Assembly (NCBI GenBank): GCA_039810085.1
Contig: JBDHWG010000005.1
Span: forward strand, 180,595-244,594
From: JBDHWG01 sp039810085
Lineage (GTDB): Bacteria; Chloroflexota; Anaerolineae; Epilineales; JAHCIE01
Reading direction: 5' to 3'
Length of the DNA: 64,000 nucleotides
Under the pieces are notes generated by a model. That model had not been told where the DNA came from. It did no database searches and saw nothing but the letters and a program-made list of their open reading frames with translations. A program made the position numbers and the translations under genes. Below, piece after piece: positions 38,581 to 47,216 of the stretch. Each line of letters starts with the position of its first letter. The first letter of the stretch is position 1.

Positions 38581-40131
38581 TTAGTTGACCCGGTGAACCT
38601 TCGTCGCGTGCCCGGCCGTGCCCAGCCGGTTGGTCACCTGGACGGTCACCGGGTACGAGCCGGCCGACCTGTACTGATGGAAGTATGCGTAGCACGTTGT
38701 GCCCGAAATCGAGCCATTCACCGTCGTTCCATCCCCAAAGTCCACCGTACACGTATAGGGGCCGCCTTGCGGGGTCGTGTCCGTGAACCGCGCGCTGACA
38801 TTGACGAAGGCGAGCGCCCGGGATGGCTCCGGCGACACGGTCGGTGTATTGACCGTCACCGTGTAGGTCACGCCGCAGGTCAGCCCGGTCCCCGACACGG
38901 TGCGCACCGTGCGCAGCCAGTTCTGGAACGCGGCGCCCGCCGGTGCGCATAGTCCTGTTCCAGCATAGGAGAAGGTGGTGAGGGGAACGCTCGTGAGTGT
39001 CGATGGCAGCGATCCCGTCAGCCCAGCGTTGTTATTGAGGTAGAGCGTCTGCATCGACGTGAGATTGCCCAGTTCGGATGGCAGCGTTCCCTGAAGCCCG
39101 TTATTGGTCAGGGTCAGCCCCCTCACGTGCCCAAGGGAGCAGCTCACGCCGTACCACGTACACACGGTGTTCGCGGTCAGCCAGTTGGTCTTGGTCCGCC
39201 AACTACTTCCCCCGGTACTGGTATAGAGCGCGACGAGAGCCTGGCACTCCTGTAGCGTGACATCGCGCACCGCCGAGCAGTTGAACCCCGGCGGTGGGGG
39301 ATTGCCACAGATGCGCCCGTTGCCGACAACCTTAGGAATGCTTTGCAGCCACGCCTGGAAGGCGGGATCACTAGGCGCGCAGACACCGGTGTTGTTGTAG
39401 GAGAAATAGTCCAGCTTGAGGTTTGTCAACGTCGAAGGGAGCGGCCCGCTGAGGTCCGGGTTGTTGTCCAGGCAGAGACGGCGCAGGCTGGTCAGGTTGC
39501 CCAGCGACGCCGGGACTGGCCCGCTGAGACGGTTGTACCCCAGGTCGAGACAGAAGAGATACACCAAGTTGCCCAACTCGCCTGGAATCTGGCCCGTCAG
39601 CTGGTTGTTGCTGAGATAGAGATAGTTGAGCTTGAGCAGTGAGCCAAGCTCCGGTGGGATGCTCCCACTCAACTGGTTGTTGTTGAGGGCCAGCAGCCGC
39701 AGCTCGTGGAGGTTCCCAAGCCCAGCGGGAATGCTGCCGCTCAGCGAGTTGAAGTCAAGGTACAGGGCTTGGAGATAGGGCAAATTCCCCAGGGTGCCCG
39801 GAATCGTGCCGACAAGGTTGTTGTGGGTAAGCTGGATAATGACCACGTGCTTCTGGCCGTCGGCCTCGATGTCGCAGCCCACGCCGCGCCACGTATCGCA
39901 CACGGTCGGCCCGGTCAGCCAATTGGTGCGGTCTGTCCAGCCCAGGCCATTCGTGCTGTTAAACAGGTCTACCAGCGCGTTACACTCCCCCGTCGGAATG
40001 TCGGTCACGTCACCGCAGGTGAAGATACTCGTGACTGGCGCGGCGGCGACCATGAGTGGTCGCGCGCATACTCCCACGAGCGCCAGCACTATAGCCAGCA
40101 CTACCCCCACAATCATCAAGCGCATTCGCAT
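38581..40131 (-). CDS. Secreted LRR protein with C-terminal PKD-like domain
   Basis: 516 aa from ATG 40131 (AGGGGG upstream), beginning with a clear signal peptide. Two blocks of the form cysteine-rich cap (CxxLVxLxxSTxG), W-x-x-x-x-x-W-L-x-x-x-x-V-C, then leucine-rich repeats. The first block has at least five plant-type repeats (L-x-x-L-x-L-x-x-N-x-L-S-G-x-I-P-x-x-L-G-N-L), the second two. A PKD/Ig-like domain ends the protein (VDFGDGTTVNG, FHQYRSAGSYPVTVQV). Exported; probable role is protein or glycan binding on the surface. Confidence 0.9.
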   Translation of the reverse strand: MRMRLMIVGVVLAIVLALVGVCARPLMVAAAPVTSIFTCGDVTDIPTGECNALVDLFNSTNGLGWTDRTNWLTGPTVCDTWRGVGCDIEADGQKHVVIIQLTHNNLVGTIPGTLGNLPYLQALYLDFNSLSGSIPAGLGNLHELRLLALNNNQLSGSIPPELGSLLKLNYLYLSNNQLTGQIPGELGNLVYLFCLDLGYNRLSGPVPASLGNLTSLRRLCLDNNPDLSGPLPSTLTNLKLDYFSYNNTGVCAPSDPAFQAWLQSIPKVVGNGRICGNPPPPGFNCSAVRDVTLQECQALVALYTSTGGSSWRTKTNWLTANTVCTWYGVSCSLGHVRGLTLTNNGLQGTLPSELGNLTSMQTLYLNNNAGLTGSLPSTLTSVPLTTFSYAGTGLCAPAGAAFQNWLRTVRTVSGTGLTCGVTYTVTVNTPTVSPEPSRALAFVNVSARFTDTTPQGGPYTCTVDFGDGTTVNGSISGTTCYAYFHQYRSAGSYPVTVQVTNRLGTAGHATKVHRVN

Positions 40132-40243
40132 ATGTCCCCCCTCTGTGCGGGCAGCCAAGCCCGCCTGACACGTGTTACTGACACGTGCGGCCAACAGTCA
40201 AAACGCCTCCCTATTGTATAGAACGGGTAGCGGGCCGCAATAG

Positions 40244-41377
40244 TTATGGGGCTGCTATGATGGCAGCATTTGCCTCCGCTGGATGCCGGATGAGCTTGCG
40301 GTACACGTCGTATGTGGCCGCTGCGACCTGGGCATGGGTGTAGTGCGCCAGGACGCGGACGCGACCCCGCTGGCCGAGATCGTCCGCTAAGGCCGGGTCG
40401 ACCATGAGCCGTGCAAGCTGGACGCGCAGGGCATTGACATCGTCCTCCGGGAATACCAGGCCCGCGTCGCCGATGACATTGGGAATCTCACCGCTGGCTG
40501 AGCCAACGACAGGCACTTCGCACGCCATCGCTTCAATGAGAATGCGCCCGAATTGCTCCTTCCACGAGGGCATCGTCCGCGACGGCAGAACTAGGGCGCT
40601 CAGACGATTGAGATACGCCGGCACATCGACTGAGGAGACGTAGGGTGCAAACTCGACGCGGTCGGCGATACCGAGACTCTGCGCCAGGGCCACGAGCGAC
40701 GCCTTGCTCTCGCCGTCGCCGCGAATCTCCATGCGCCACTCGCCTGCAAGCCCCTGGCCCGCCCGCAGGAGTGTATCCACGCCTTTCCCTGGCACGAGGC
40801 GGCCCATGTAGCCGATGCGGAAAGGCGGCGCTTTACTGTCATGCAATGGGTGGAAGGCAGTCGGGTCGATGCCGAACTGCGGGATAACCGCGACCGGACC
40901 GCCGTAGCCTTTCGCGCGCAGCACCTCAGCCGCTTCCTGGTTGCCGGCAATGGCAAAGCCCGCGTTACGATAGCTAAACAACTCGATCTGGCGGAAGGGC
41001 GGCGGGTAGTGCCGCAGGAGGTTTTGCCACGTAAAGAACAAGGCCGGGACGCCATGCTGCCGCGCCAGCCACAGCGCGTGGCCGGTCACGGCGTTGTACG
41101 GCTCCTCGTCGACGTGCAGAATGTCCGGGCGTGGGGTGAAACGCCGCGCCAGCTTAGGGTAGAGGTGCAGGTGGTGGCGGCCATTGAACAGAATGGGGTC
41201 CACGACCAGGCGATAACCGCGGGTGTAGGCATGCTCTAGGCGGTGGGTAGTCGAGCCTTCGCGCCACATCGGTGGGACGACGACCGTCAGTTCGACGCCG
41301 GGCAGAGCGGCTAGCTCCTCCAGCTTGCGCTGGTAAGCGCCAACCACAACCGCTTTAGACACCATCAGGACACGCAT
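40244..41377 (-). CDS. GT4-family glycosyltransferase
   Basis: About 377 aa. ATG 41377 is chosen because AGAGG is six bases upstream; ATG 41383 is the alternative. GT-B fold: GYMGRLVPGKGVDTLLRA (about residue 190), EIRGDGESKASL, and the donor-binding I-E-A-M-A-C-E-V-P-V-V-G-S. The N-terminal half has LHVDEEPYN, seen in transferases of the GT4 type that act in wall or exopolysaccharide assembly. It is a separate unit, not adjacent to the other cell-surface sugar genes. Confidence 0.92.
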   Translation of the reverse strand: MRVLMVSKAVVVGAYQRKLEELAALPGVELTVVVPPMWREGSTTHRLEHAYTRGYRLVVDPILFNGRHHLHLYPKLARRFTPRPDILHVDEEPYNAVTGHALWLARQHGVPALFFTWQNLLRHYPPPFRQIELFSYRNAGFAIAGNQEAAEVLRAKGYGGPVAVIPQFGIDPTAFHPLHDSKAPPFRIGYMGRLVPGKGVDTLLRAGQGLAGEWRMEIRGDGESKASLVALAQSLGIADRVEFAPYVSSVDVPAYLNRLSALVLPSRTMPSWKEQFGRILIEAMACEVPVVGSASGEIPNVIGDAGLVFPEDDVNALRVQLARLMVDPALADDLGQRGRVRVLAHYTHAQVAAATYDVYRKLIRHPAEANAAIIAAP

Positions 41378-41495
41378 ACGCATCCTCTTGCTGAGCAAGG
41401 AAGTCACGACGCAGTAACGACTTCAATCATTCTTAGGAGAAGTGATTGAAGTCGTTACGACAAGTCGAGACAATCTCTCAGGCTACGGAACTGCC

Positions 41496-43694
41496 TTATC
41501 CGTGGCGCTTGCGGTTCAGGAGGACGAGAGCGCCCAGCCCGGCCGCGCCCACGCCGACCGCCGGCAGAGCGTACTTGCGCATCGCCGAGCCGTTGGAGGC
41601 GCCGACGCCCTTCGCCATGACCGGAATCTCAGCCAGCTTGCGCTGGGCCTCGGCCTGGTACTGCGCAAAGTAGGCCGGGTTGTTGCGGAACTCGTCGGCC
41701 AGCGCGCGCTTGGCAGCCAGGTCGTCGTCGGTGATGTACTTGCCGAAGGAGCGCAGCCCCGCGAGCTGGAAGCCGTGCTTCTTGAACAGACGGTAAATCT
41801 CCTTGACCCGCTCCATCGTGATGTTGCGGCCCAGGGTGTAGTCCTCGAAGCGGCCTTCCATCGCCAGCAGCGCCGTCTCGCTCAGGCACGCATACGCTGT
41901 CCCAGGCGGCAGGCCGATGTCGTAGCCGAAGTCGATGTTGCCGGGGATGAGCACCTCACCGCTCTCGATGACCAGCACGTCGGGGCGTAGGGCGGCCTCG
42001 GCTGGGTTGATGTCGGGAGGGCGCGCCACGTCGCAGATAACGGCGCCCGGCTTGCACTTCGTGATGTCAATGACGCGCTGGCCGAAGGCCGACGTCGCCG
42101 TAATGATGAGGTCACAGTCCGCCGCGAGGTCCTGGGCGTGCGTCGAAATCGTCACCTCGGCGCCGGGCGTTTCCGCCTCGATGATGCGCTTCATGTCGAT
42201 GAGGCGCTCTGGCTCAATGGACACCAGGACGACGTTGCCGATAGCCTGGGCGATGAGCCGAGCGCAGACCGAGCCGATGGAGCCGGTCGCGCCGACCACC
42301 ATCGCCTTGCCCTTGGTCAGATCCGTCGCGCCCATCTTGATGACAGCTTGCTTGGCGGCTTCGAGGGTGGCGGCGACGGTCAGGCTGTTGCCGCTGGTGA
42401 TGGCGATGTCCGATTCATGAGCGACGGTGATGCCGGCGTCGCCGACAACGCTGGTGAACGCGCCCAGGCCCATGATGCGCGCGCCCTTGCGCTCAGCAAT
42501 GCGCGCCGCCTTGTTGAGGCGACTGTACGTGAAGCGCTCGTCGTGCTGCATCATTTCACGCGGCGTTGCGCCCAGGGAGATGAGGTGGCCCTCGATGCGC
42601 TGTCCCGTCGTAGGCGACTGGCCGCCCACAATGCGCGAAATGTACATCGGAGGGATGTAGGCGGCGACCTTCTCCACCAGCGCATCTGGCAGGTACTTCG
42701 TGAACCAGAACGCCTTATGGTTGTGGATGAACCGGATGTCTAACGGGTGGATGACGAACGCGAAGCGGTTGATGCCGGCCTCTTCAGGCTGCAAGTAGAT
42801 GATGGCCGGGGTCCAGTCGATCTGCGCCATGAGGTCGAGGTAGGTATCTTCAGTCAGTGGCAGGTTGGGATCGGGGCGCACGGCGACGAGCACAGCCTCG
42901 ATAGCCGCGGCGGAGTACTCGCCGAGGCTGCCCTTCTGGCCGAGGGACGGCATAAGAGTCACGAGAATGGACACGCCCCGCTTGCGCAGGTCGTCCACAT
43001 CCTCCTGGGTTGCCGACTCGACCACGACCGTCTTGTGGGCTAGGCTGTCGGGGGCGTAGCGGCGGATGGCGCCGATGTCGCCCGCGATAACGTCAGCCCA
43101 CCCAAACGCCTTGGCATCACGCTGCGTTTCCGGGTGGCCGGGCCGCGGGTACAGACGGCGGAACGGCGCGGTGCGCAGCTGGTCCAGGGTTGGGCCGGCA
43201 GCCTGCTCGAGCGTCTGCGTCGAGCCGACGCCCGGAACGGCCGGTAGGGCGAAGTAGATGATGGGGTCACCGTAGTGAAGCACCGAGGCGCGGCGGCTGA
43301 ATGACTGGGACATGCCAGGGTGATTGAGGCCAGGCACCATCAGGATGCGCTTCTGGCTAAAGATGCCAGGCTGCGCCCGGTCCGCTAGGATAATTCCCCA
43401 TCGCTCGATACCGGGCCGAATGCCGCCGCCGGCGACCACCGGCGTCAGCTTGGCCGACGACGCAAGGGTAGACCCGATGGCGTGGGGCCGATGCTCCGAC
43501 CCCAGGGTTAGCTCAGCCGGCATTCCTTCGAGGCCGATGGCGTCGACTTTGCCGTCGTATTCCTCGATCAACGCCTTTGCTTTACTGGCGTCACCGGCGA
43601 CGCCGATGCGGTGGATCTCAATCTCTTGACCGAGGAACGTCGCCCGGGTTGTAGAATCTCCCTCATCAATGTGGATCAGCAGGACTTTCTTCAT
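41496..43694 (-). CDS. Acyl-ACP-reductase-like two-domain, tail-anchored protein
   Basis: 732 aa from ATG 43694. Residues about 310-660 resemble cyanobacterial long-chain acyl-ACP reductase (AAR) in order and motif: LGAFTSVVGD, ITSGNSLTVAATLEAAKQA, the Rossmann motif VVGATGSIGS (about 466), and AYACLSETALLAMEG, in which Cys603 matches the catalytic cysteine of AAR. The segment RNITMERVKEIYRLFKKHGF also matches. Residues 1-300 are a separate domain I do not recognise (VDAIGLEGMPA, AGDIGAIRRYAP, SILVTLMPSLG). A single hydrophobic helix (about 706-725) and NRKRHG end it, suggesting a tail anchor. Possible fatty aldehyde formation; no aldehyde deformylating oxygenase lies in the window. Confidence 0.82.
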   Translation of the reverse strand: MKKVLLIHIDEGDSTTRATFLGQEIEIHRIGVAGDASKAKALIEEYDGKVDAIGLEGMPAELTLGSEHRPHAIGSTLASSAKLTPVVAGGGIRPGIERWGIILADRAQPGIFSQKRILMVPGLNHPGMSQSFSRRASVLHYGDPIIYFALPAVPGVGSTQTLEQAAGPTLDQLRTAPFRRLYPRPGHPETQRDAKAFGWADVIAGDIGAIRRYAPDSLAHKTVVVESATQEDVDDLRKRGVSILVTLMPSLGQKGSLGEYSAAAIEAVLVAVRPDPNLPLTEDTYLDLMAQIDWTPAIIYLQPEEAGINRFAFVIHPLDIRFIHNHKAFWFTKYLPDALVEKVAAYIPPMYISRIVGGQSPTTGQRIEGHLISLGATPREMMQHDERFTYSRLNKAARIAERKGARIMGLGAFTSVVGDAGITVAHESDIAITSGNSLTVAATLEAAKQAVIKMGATDLTKGKAMVVGATGSIGSVCARLIAQAIGNVVLVSIEPERLIDMKRIIEAETPGAEVTISTHAQDLAADCDLIITATSAFGQRVIDITKCKPGAVICDVARPPDINPAEAALRPDVLVIESGEVLIPGNIDFGYDIGLPPGTAYACLSETALLAMEGRFEDYTLGRNITMERVKEIYRLFKKHGFQLAGLRSFGKYITDDDLAAKRALADEFRNNPAYFAQYQAEAQRKLAEIPVMAKGVGASNGSAMRKYALPAVGVGAAGLGALVLLNRKRHG

Positions 43695-43863
43695 ATCGCA
43701 AGCACCTCTGGCTGGGGCTGACAGCTTTTCTGAGTGCGCCCATGCACGGTCAAAACCGCAACCCAAGGGGGGCGCGTACCCACGGAGACGCGGTTAAGGA
43801 CTAGTATAACTCAAATTGGACCGCAGTGCGTATAAGATTCGTTGACCTAGCGGGATAGATACT

Positions 43864-44610
43864 TCACGCTTCTGGCTCGCTAAGTATGCGTTCGACAAGA
43901 TGGCGCATGCGCTCGTAGTGCGAGCCTTGCCAGTATATCTGGCCGCAGCCTGGACAGATGCGGAAGTCGTCGTAGTAGAGCTTCGTCTTGGGAAGCAGGC
44001 GGTCCATGATGTCCGCCTTCGGTACCGGTTGGAGCGGCGTGTTGCACTGCAAGCAGCGGTGGAACGGTGTCGCGCTGCTGCGCAGGTTGTAACGCCGCAC
44101 GATCTCTCGCAGCTGGCGCGCGGGCGCCGTCTCGCGTACGAAGTACCCGTACACGACCGCGTTGTACTTCAGCAGGCCGCGATCCCGCGTGAGCAGAATG
44201 CGGTTCTCGCGGCCGGCGATGCGCGCCAATTCGTCGTCGGCGTAGTCGTTGCGGTAGAGCGTGTCCAGGCCGAGCATGCGCAAATACACCGCGAGCTTGC
44301 CCAGGTGGATGTCAAGGACGAAGCGGTACTCCGTGAGCGGCGGGCGTAGCAGGTCGGGCGCGGGGTTGTCGAGAGCGCGCATGAGCGGGTAGACGGCGAT
44401 GCGGTCGCCGTCCTGCAGCGGGTAGGCAAAGGACACGGGCGCGTCGTTCGCCAGGATGAGATTGACTTCTGGGTGGGGGACGCCCAAGCCCTCGATGGCG
44501 TCCTTCACGGTCGTGCGCGGCTCGACGTGGTGGGTGAACGCGCCTCGGCGACGAGCGGGCGCGAGGAAGTCGTTCAGCTCAGCGTAGAAGCGAAATGTCG
44601 CCGAGGGCAT
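43864..44610 (-). CDS. Ubiquitin-like + Mut7-C RNase-domain protein
   Basis: 248 aa. The first 85 residues are a ThiS/MoaD-like ubiquitin fold (Mut7-C ubiquitin). The rest is the Mut7-C domain, a PIN-like RNase fold: FVLDIHLGKLAVYLRMLG (acidic residue at the start), DELARIA, ILLTRDRGLL. A zinc ribbon ends it (CLQCNTPL and CPGCGQIYW). Family members are thought to be nucleases, perhaps acting on RNA. It is the last gene of the nine-gene minus-strand operon. Confidence 0.93.
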   Translation of the reverse strand: MPSATFRFYAELNDFLAPARRRGAFTHHVEPRTTVKDAIEGLGVPHPEVNLILANDAPVSFAYPLQDGDRIAVYPLMRALDNPAPDLLRPPLTEYRFVLDIHLGKLAVYLRMLGLDTLYRNDYADDELARIAGRENRILLTRDRGLLKYNAVVYGYFVRETAPARQLREIVRRYNLRSSATPFHRCLQCNTPLQPVPKADIMDRLLPKTKLYYDDFRICPGCGQIYWQGSHYERMRHLVERILSEPEA

Positions 44611-44620
44611 AGACGGCGTC

Positions 44621-44764
44621 TCACTCCTCCACCGGGGCGACGGTGTAGCCGTACTCGTTGCCAGGCTCCGTGCGCCTCACCTCGGCGCACAGCGGACAGT
44701 TGTCGCCGCGCACCAGCGCGTCCCACGCCTCACGCGGCATCCACTCCTGGGGTACACTAGACAT
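44621..44764 (-). pseudogene. HIT-family N-terminal fragment (47 aa)
   Basis: ATG at 44764 overlaps the end of the GT4 gene by eight bases. The product (residues 9-40: M-P-R-E-A-W-D-A-L-V-R-G-D-N-C-P-L-C-A-E) resembles the N-terminal zinc-cysteine segment of HIT-family hydrolases of actinobacteria and chloroflexi. It stops after EYGYTVAP-VEE, where the HIT core would begin, and the HIT histidine triad is absent downstream. It looks like a gene cut off after its first exon-sized part, or a small protein reusing that segment. It could still be translated. Confidence 0.55.
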
Positions 44765-45881
44765 GAATGTGCTCCTTGTAGACCGCTTGGGTTTCGCGGG
44801 CGACACGTTCCCAGGTAAACTTGGCCGCGCGCGCCAATCCTCTGATGCGCAGGTCGTCTTGCAGCTCGGCATCCCCCAGCAGCCGCCGCAGCGTGTCCAC
44901 CAGCGCCTCAGCGTTGCCAGGCGGGAAGAGGAGCGCCGCGTCCCCGACGACCTCCGGCAGCGAGCTAGCGTCTGCCACTATGGTCGGCACACCGCATGCC
45001 ATCGCTTCCAGCGGCGGCAGCCCGAAGCCCTCGTAGCGCGACGGAAACACGAACGCCTGCGCGCCACTTAGCAGGGCAGGCTGGTCCTCGTCGGCAATGA
45101 AGCCGGGAAAGTGAACCGACACACCCAGGAGTTCGGCCAGGCGGCGCGGGTCGGGCGTGACGGTGTTGTCCTGGCGCGGCAGCCCGCCGGCGCACACCAA
45201 GGCCACCTTGAACCCACTGCGTTGAAGCACTTTGTAGGCGGCCATGAGCGTCGCCACGTCCTTGCGAACATCGTAGCCACCCATGTACAGGATATACTCG
45301 TCGGGTAGGTTGTAGCAGGCGCGGGCGCGGTGGATGGCGTCGGGCGGGGCGGGGCGGAAACGCTCCGCCGCCGCCAGGCGCACGGTCGTCACGCGCTGCG
45401 GGGGTAGGCGGAAGCGGGCGAGAATGTCCTGGCGGCTGTGCTCCGAGTCGGCAATGACATGGCTCGCGCGCGGCAGGGCGGCCGCGACGAGGCGGAAGTA
45501 GAGCCGCGCCAGGCCGAAGCCGCGATAGGCGGGCAAGACCAGCGGGATGATGTCATGCACAGTGACGACGGTAGGGACAGACGGGCGCAGCGGCGGCGCG
45601 AAGTACGGGACATGGGCCAGATCGGCGTCGCGCGCCAGATGGGGGAAGACCACCTGCTCGAACCACGTTTTGGCGACATCGTCGTCCGGGCCGCGCCCGA
45701 ACGGCGGACGCCAGAAGATGATCTTGGCCGGCGCGGTCTTACCTGGTGTGTCTCCAACGAGCGCGAGGGTGTATTCATCCTCGGGCGCCAGGCGGGCCAG
45801 GGCGGGCAGAAGCTCATGGAGATACTGGCCGCTGCCGACGTTGGGCAGCGGCCAGAATAGACCGTTGATCGCAATGCGCAT
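44757..45881 (-). CDS. GT4-family glycosyltransferase
   Basis: 374 aa. GT-B fold, GT4 type: the N-terminus R-I-A-I-N-G-L-F-W-P with NVGSGQYL, a middle YMGGYDVRKDVATLMAAY (about residue 197), and the donor-site E-G-F-G-L-P-P-L-E-A-M-A-C (about residue 288). Resembles mannosyl- or glucosyltransferases of envelope glycan assembly. It begins thirteen bases after the glycerate kinase stop on the minus strand and overlaps the next small ORF, so it belongs to the long operon. Confidence 0.93.
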   Translation of the reverse strand: MRIAINGLFWPLPNVGSGQYLHELLPALARLAPEDEYTLALVGDTPGKTAPAKIIFWRPPFGRGPDDDVAKTWFEQVVFPHLARDADLAHVPYFAPPLRPSVPTVVTVHDIIPLVLPAYRGFGLARLYFRLVAAALPRASHVIADSEHSRQDILARFRLPPQRVTTVRLAAAERFRPAPPDAIHRARACYNLPDEYILYMGGYDVRKDVATLMAAYKVLQRSGFKVALVCAGGLPRQDNTVTPDPRRLAELLGVSVHFPGFIADEDQPALLSGAQAFVFPSRYEGFGLPPLEAMACGVPTIVADASSLPEVVGDAALLFPPGNAEALVDTLRRLLGDAELQDDLRIRGLARAAKFTWERVARETQAVYKEHIHV

Positions 45882-45893
45882 GAGCCTGCGGCG

Positions 45894-47216
45894 CTAGAGC
45901 GCCAGGATGAACGTCAGGTCGTTGACGTTCGTGCGCGTTGGGCCGGTGATGAGCAGGTCCCCCAGGCGCTCGAAGAAGGTGTAGGCGTCGTTGTTGGCGA
46001 GAGAGTGTGCCACGTCCAGGCCGAGCGACGCGGCCCGCGCCACGGTCGATGGGTCCACAAATGCCCCCGCCGCATCCGTCGGGCCGTCCGTGCCATCCGT
46101 CGCCAACGTTAAAATCATCACGTTGTCGAGGCCGACGAGGCCCGGCGCCGCAGCCAGGGCAAGCTCCTGGTTACGCCCCCCCTTGCCGGAGCCGCGCACC
46201 GTCACTGTCGTCTCGCCGCCGAGAACGACGCAGGCCGGCCGTGCAATTGGCCGGCCAGAGGCGGCAATCTCGCGGGCGATGGCAACGCACACCCGCGCCA
46301 CTTCTCGGGCTTCGCCTTCCACGTAGGTCGAGAGGAGCAGCGTGTTTAGTCCGTGTTCCTGCGCCACAGCCAGCGCGGCTTCGGCGGCCTGCCCGTTACT
46401 CCCAACAATGACGTTCTGCACCCGCTCGAAAGCCGGATCGCCCGCCTTCGGTGTATCGGGAATCTCGCCCGCCACGCCGGCCCGTAGATGTGCGGCGACG
46501 GACGCCGGTAGACGATCCCAAAGCCCCCGCTCGTCGAGGATGCGCGCCACGTCGGCGAACGTCGTCGTGTCCGGCACCGTCGGGCCGGACGAGATAACAT
46601 CCAGCGGATTGCCGACGACGTCGCTCAGGATGAGGGCCACCAGCGTTGCCCCTCTTGCCAGCCGCGCCATCCCGCCACCTTTGAGGCGGTCGAGGTGTTT
46701 GCGCAGGCAGTTCAACTCGTTGATAGTGGCTCCGCTGCGCAGCATGACGTCCGTGGTGACCTGGAGGTCGGCCAGAGTCACGCCCGTGACGGGCAGCGGG
46801 GTCAGGGCCGAGCCGCCGCCTGAGATGGCGCAGAGCAGCAGGTCGCGCGGCCCCGCCTCTTCCACGATGCGGGCGATGGCTTCGCTGCCGTCCACGCCTG
46901 CCTGGTCCGGCACCGGATGGCCGGCCGGGTGGATGGTTACACCCGGCACGTCCAGCTCGTGCCCGTACTTCACGTTGACCCAACCACCCGTCAGGCGGTC
47001 GCCCAGGCTTTCGGCCAGGGCAGCCGCCATCGGGGCGCTGGCTTTGCCGGCGCCGACGATGAAGACGCGGTCGAAGGCGGTCAGGTCATAGCGTCGGTCG
47101 TCAATGAGCAGGACATCACTCTCGCGCCGAACGTGGGCGCGAATCGCTGCCGCCGGCTCGACGGCGGCGAGCGCGGCGTGGGCCAGGATGAGAGCTAACT
47201 CACGCGGGCTTGTCAC
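45894..47216 (-). CDS. Glycerate 2-kinase (GckA/MOFRL type)
   Basis: About 440 aa from GTG 47216, with GGAGGA upstream; the start overlaps the end of the GH13 gene by 17 bases. Phosphorylates glycerate to 2-phosphoglycerate. Family motifs: VGAGKASAPMAAA (about residue 45), CAISGGGSAL, H-L-D-R-L-K-G-G-G, LSDVVGNPLDVISSGPTVPD, and in the MOFRL domain GGETTVTVRGSGKGGRNQELAL and ATDGTDGPTDAAGA. The product joins lower glycolysis. Confidence 0.95.
   Translation of the reverse strand: MTSPRELALILAHAALAAVEPAAAIRAHVRRESDVLLIDDRRYDLTAFDRVFIVGAGKASAPMAAALAESLGDRLTGGWVNVKYGHELDVPGVTIHPAGHPVPDQAGVDGSEAIARIVEEAGPRDLLLCAISGGGSALTPLPVTGVTLADLQVTTDVMLRSGATINELNCLRKHLDRLKGGGMARLARGATLVALILSDVVGNPLDVISSGPTVPDTTTFADVARILDERGLWDRLPASVAAHLRAGVAGEIPDTPKAGDPAFERVQNVIVGSNGQAAEAALAVAQEHGLNTLLLSTYVEGEAREVARVCVAIAREIAASGRPIARPACVVLGGETTVTVRGSGKGGRNQELALAAAPGLVGLDNVMILTLATDGTDGPTDAAGAFVDPSTVARAASLGLDVAHSLANNDAYTFFERLGDLLITGPTRTNVNDLTFILAL

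Noticed and set aside
38555..38950. Extended N-terminus of the LysE gene
   Set aside because: The extra residues lie inside the LRR gene and do not resemble LysE; the family length fits the TTG start at 38554.
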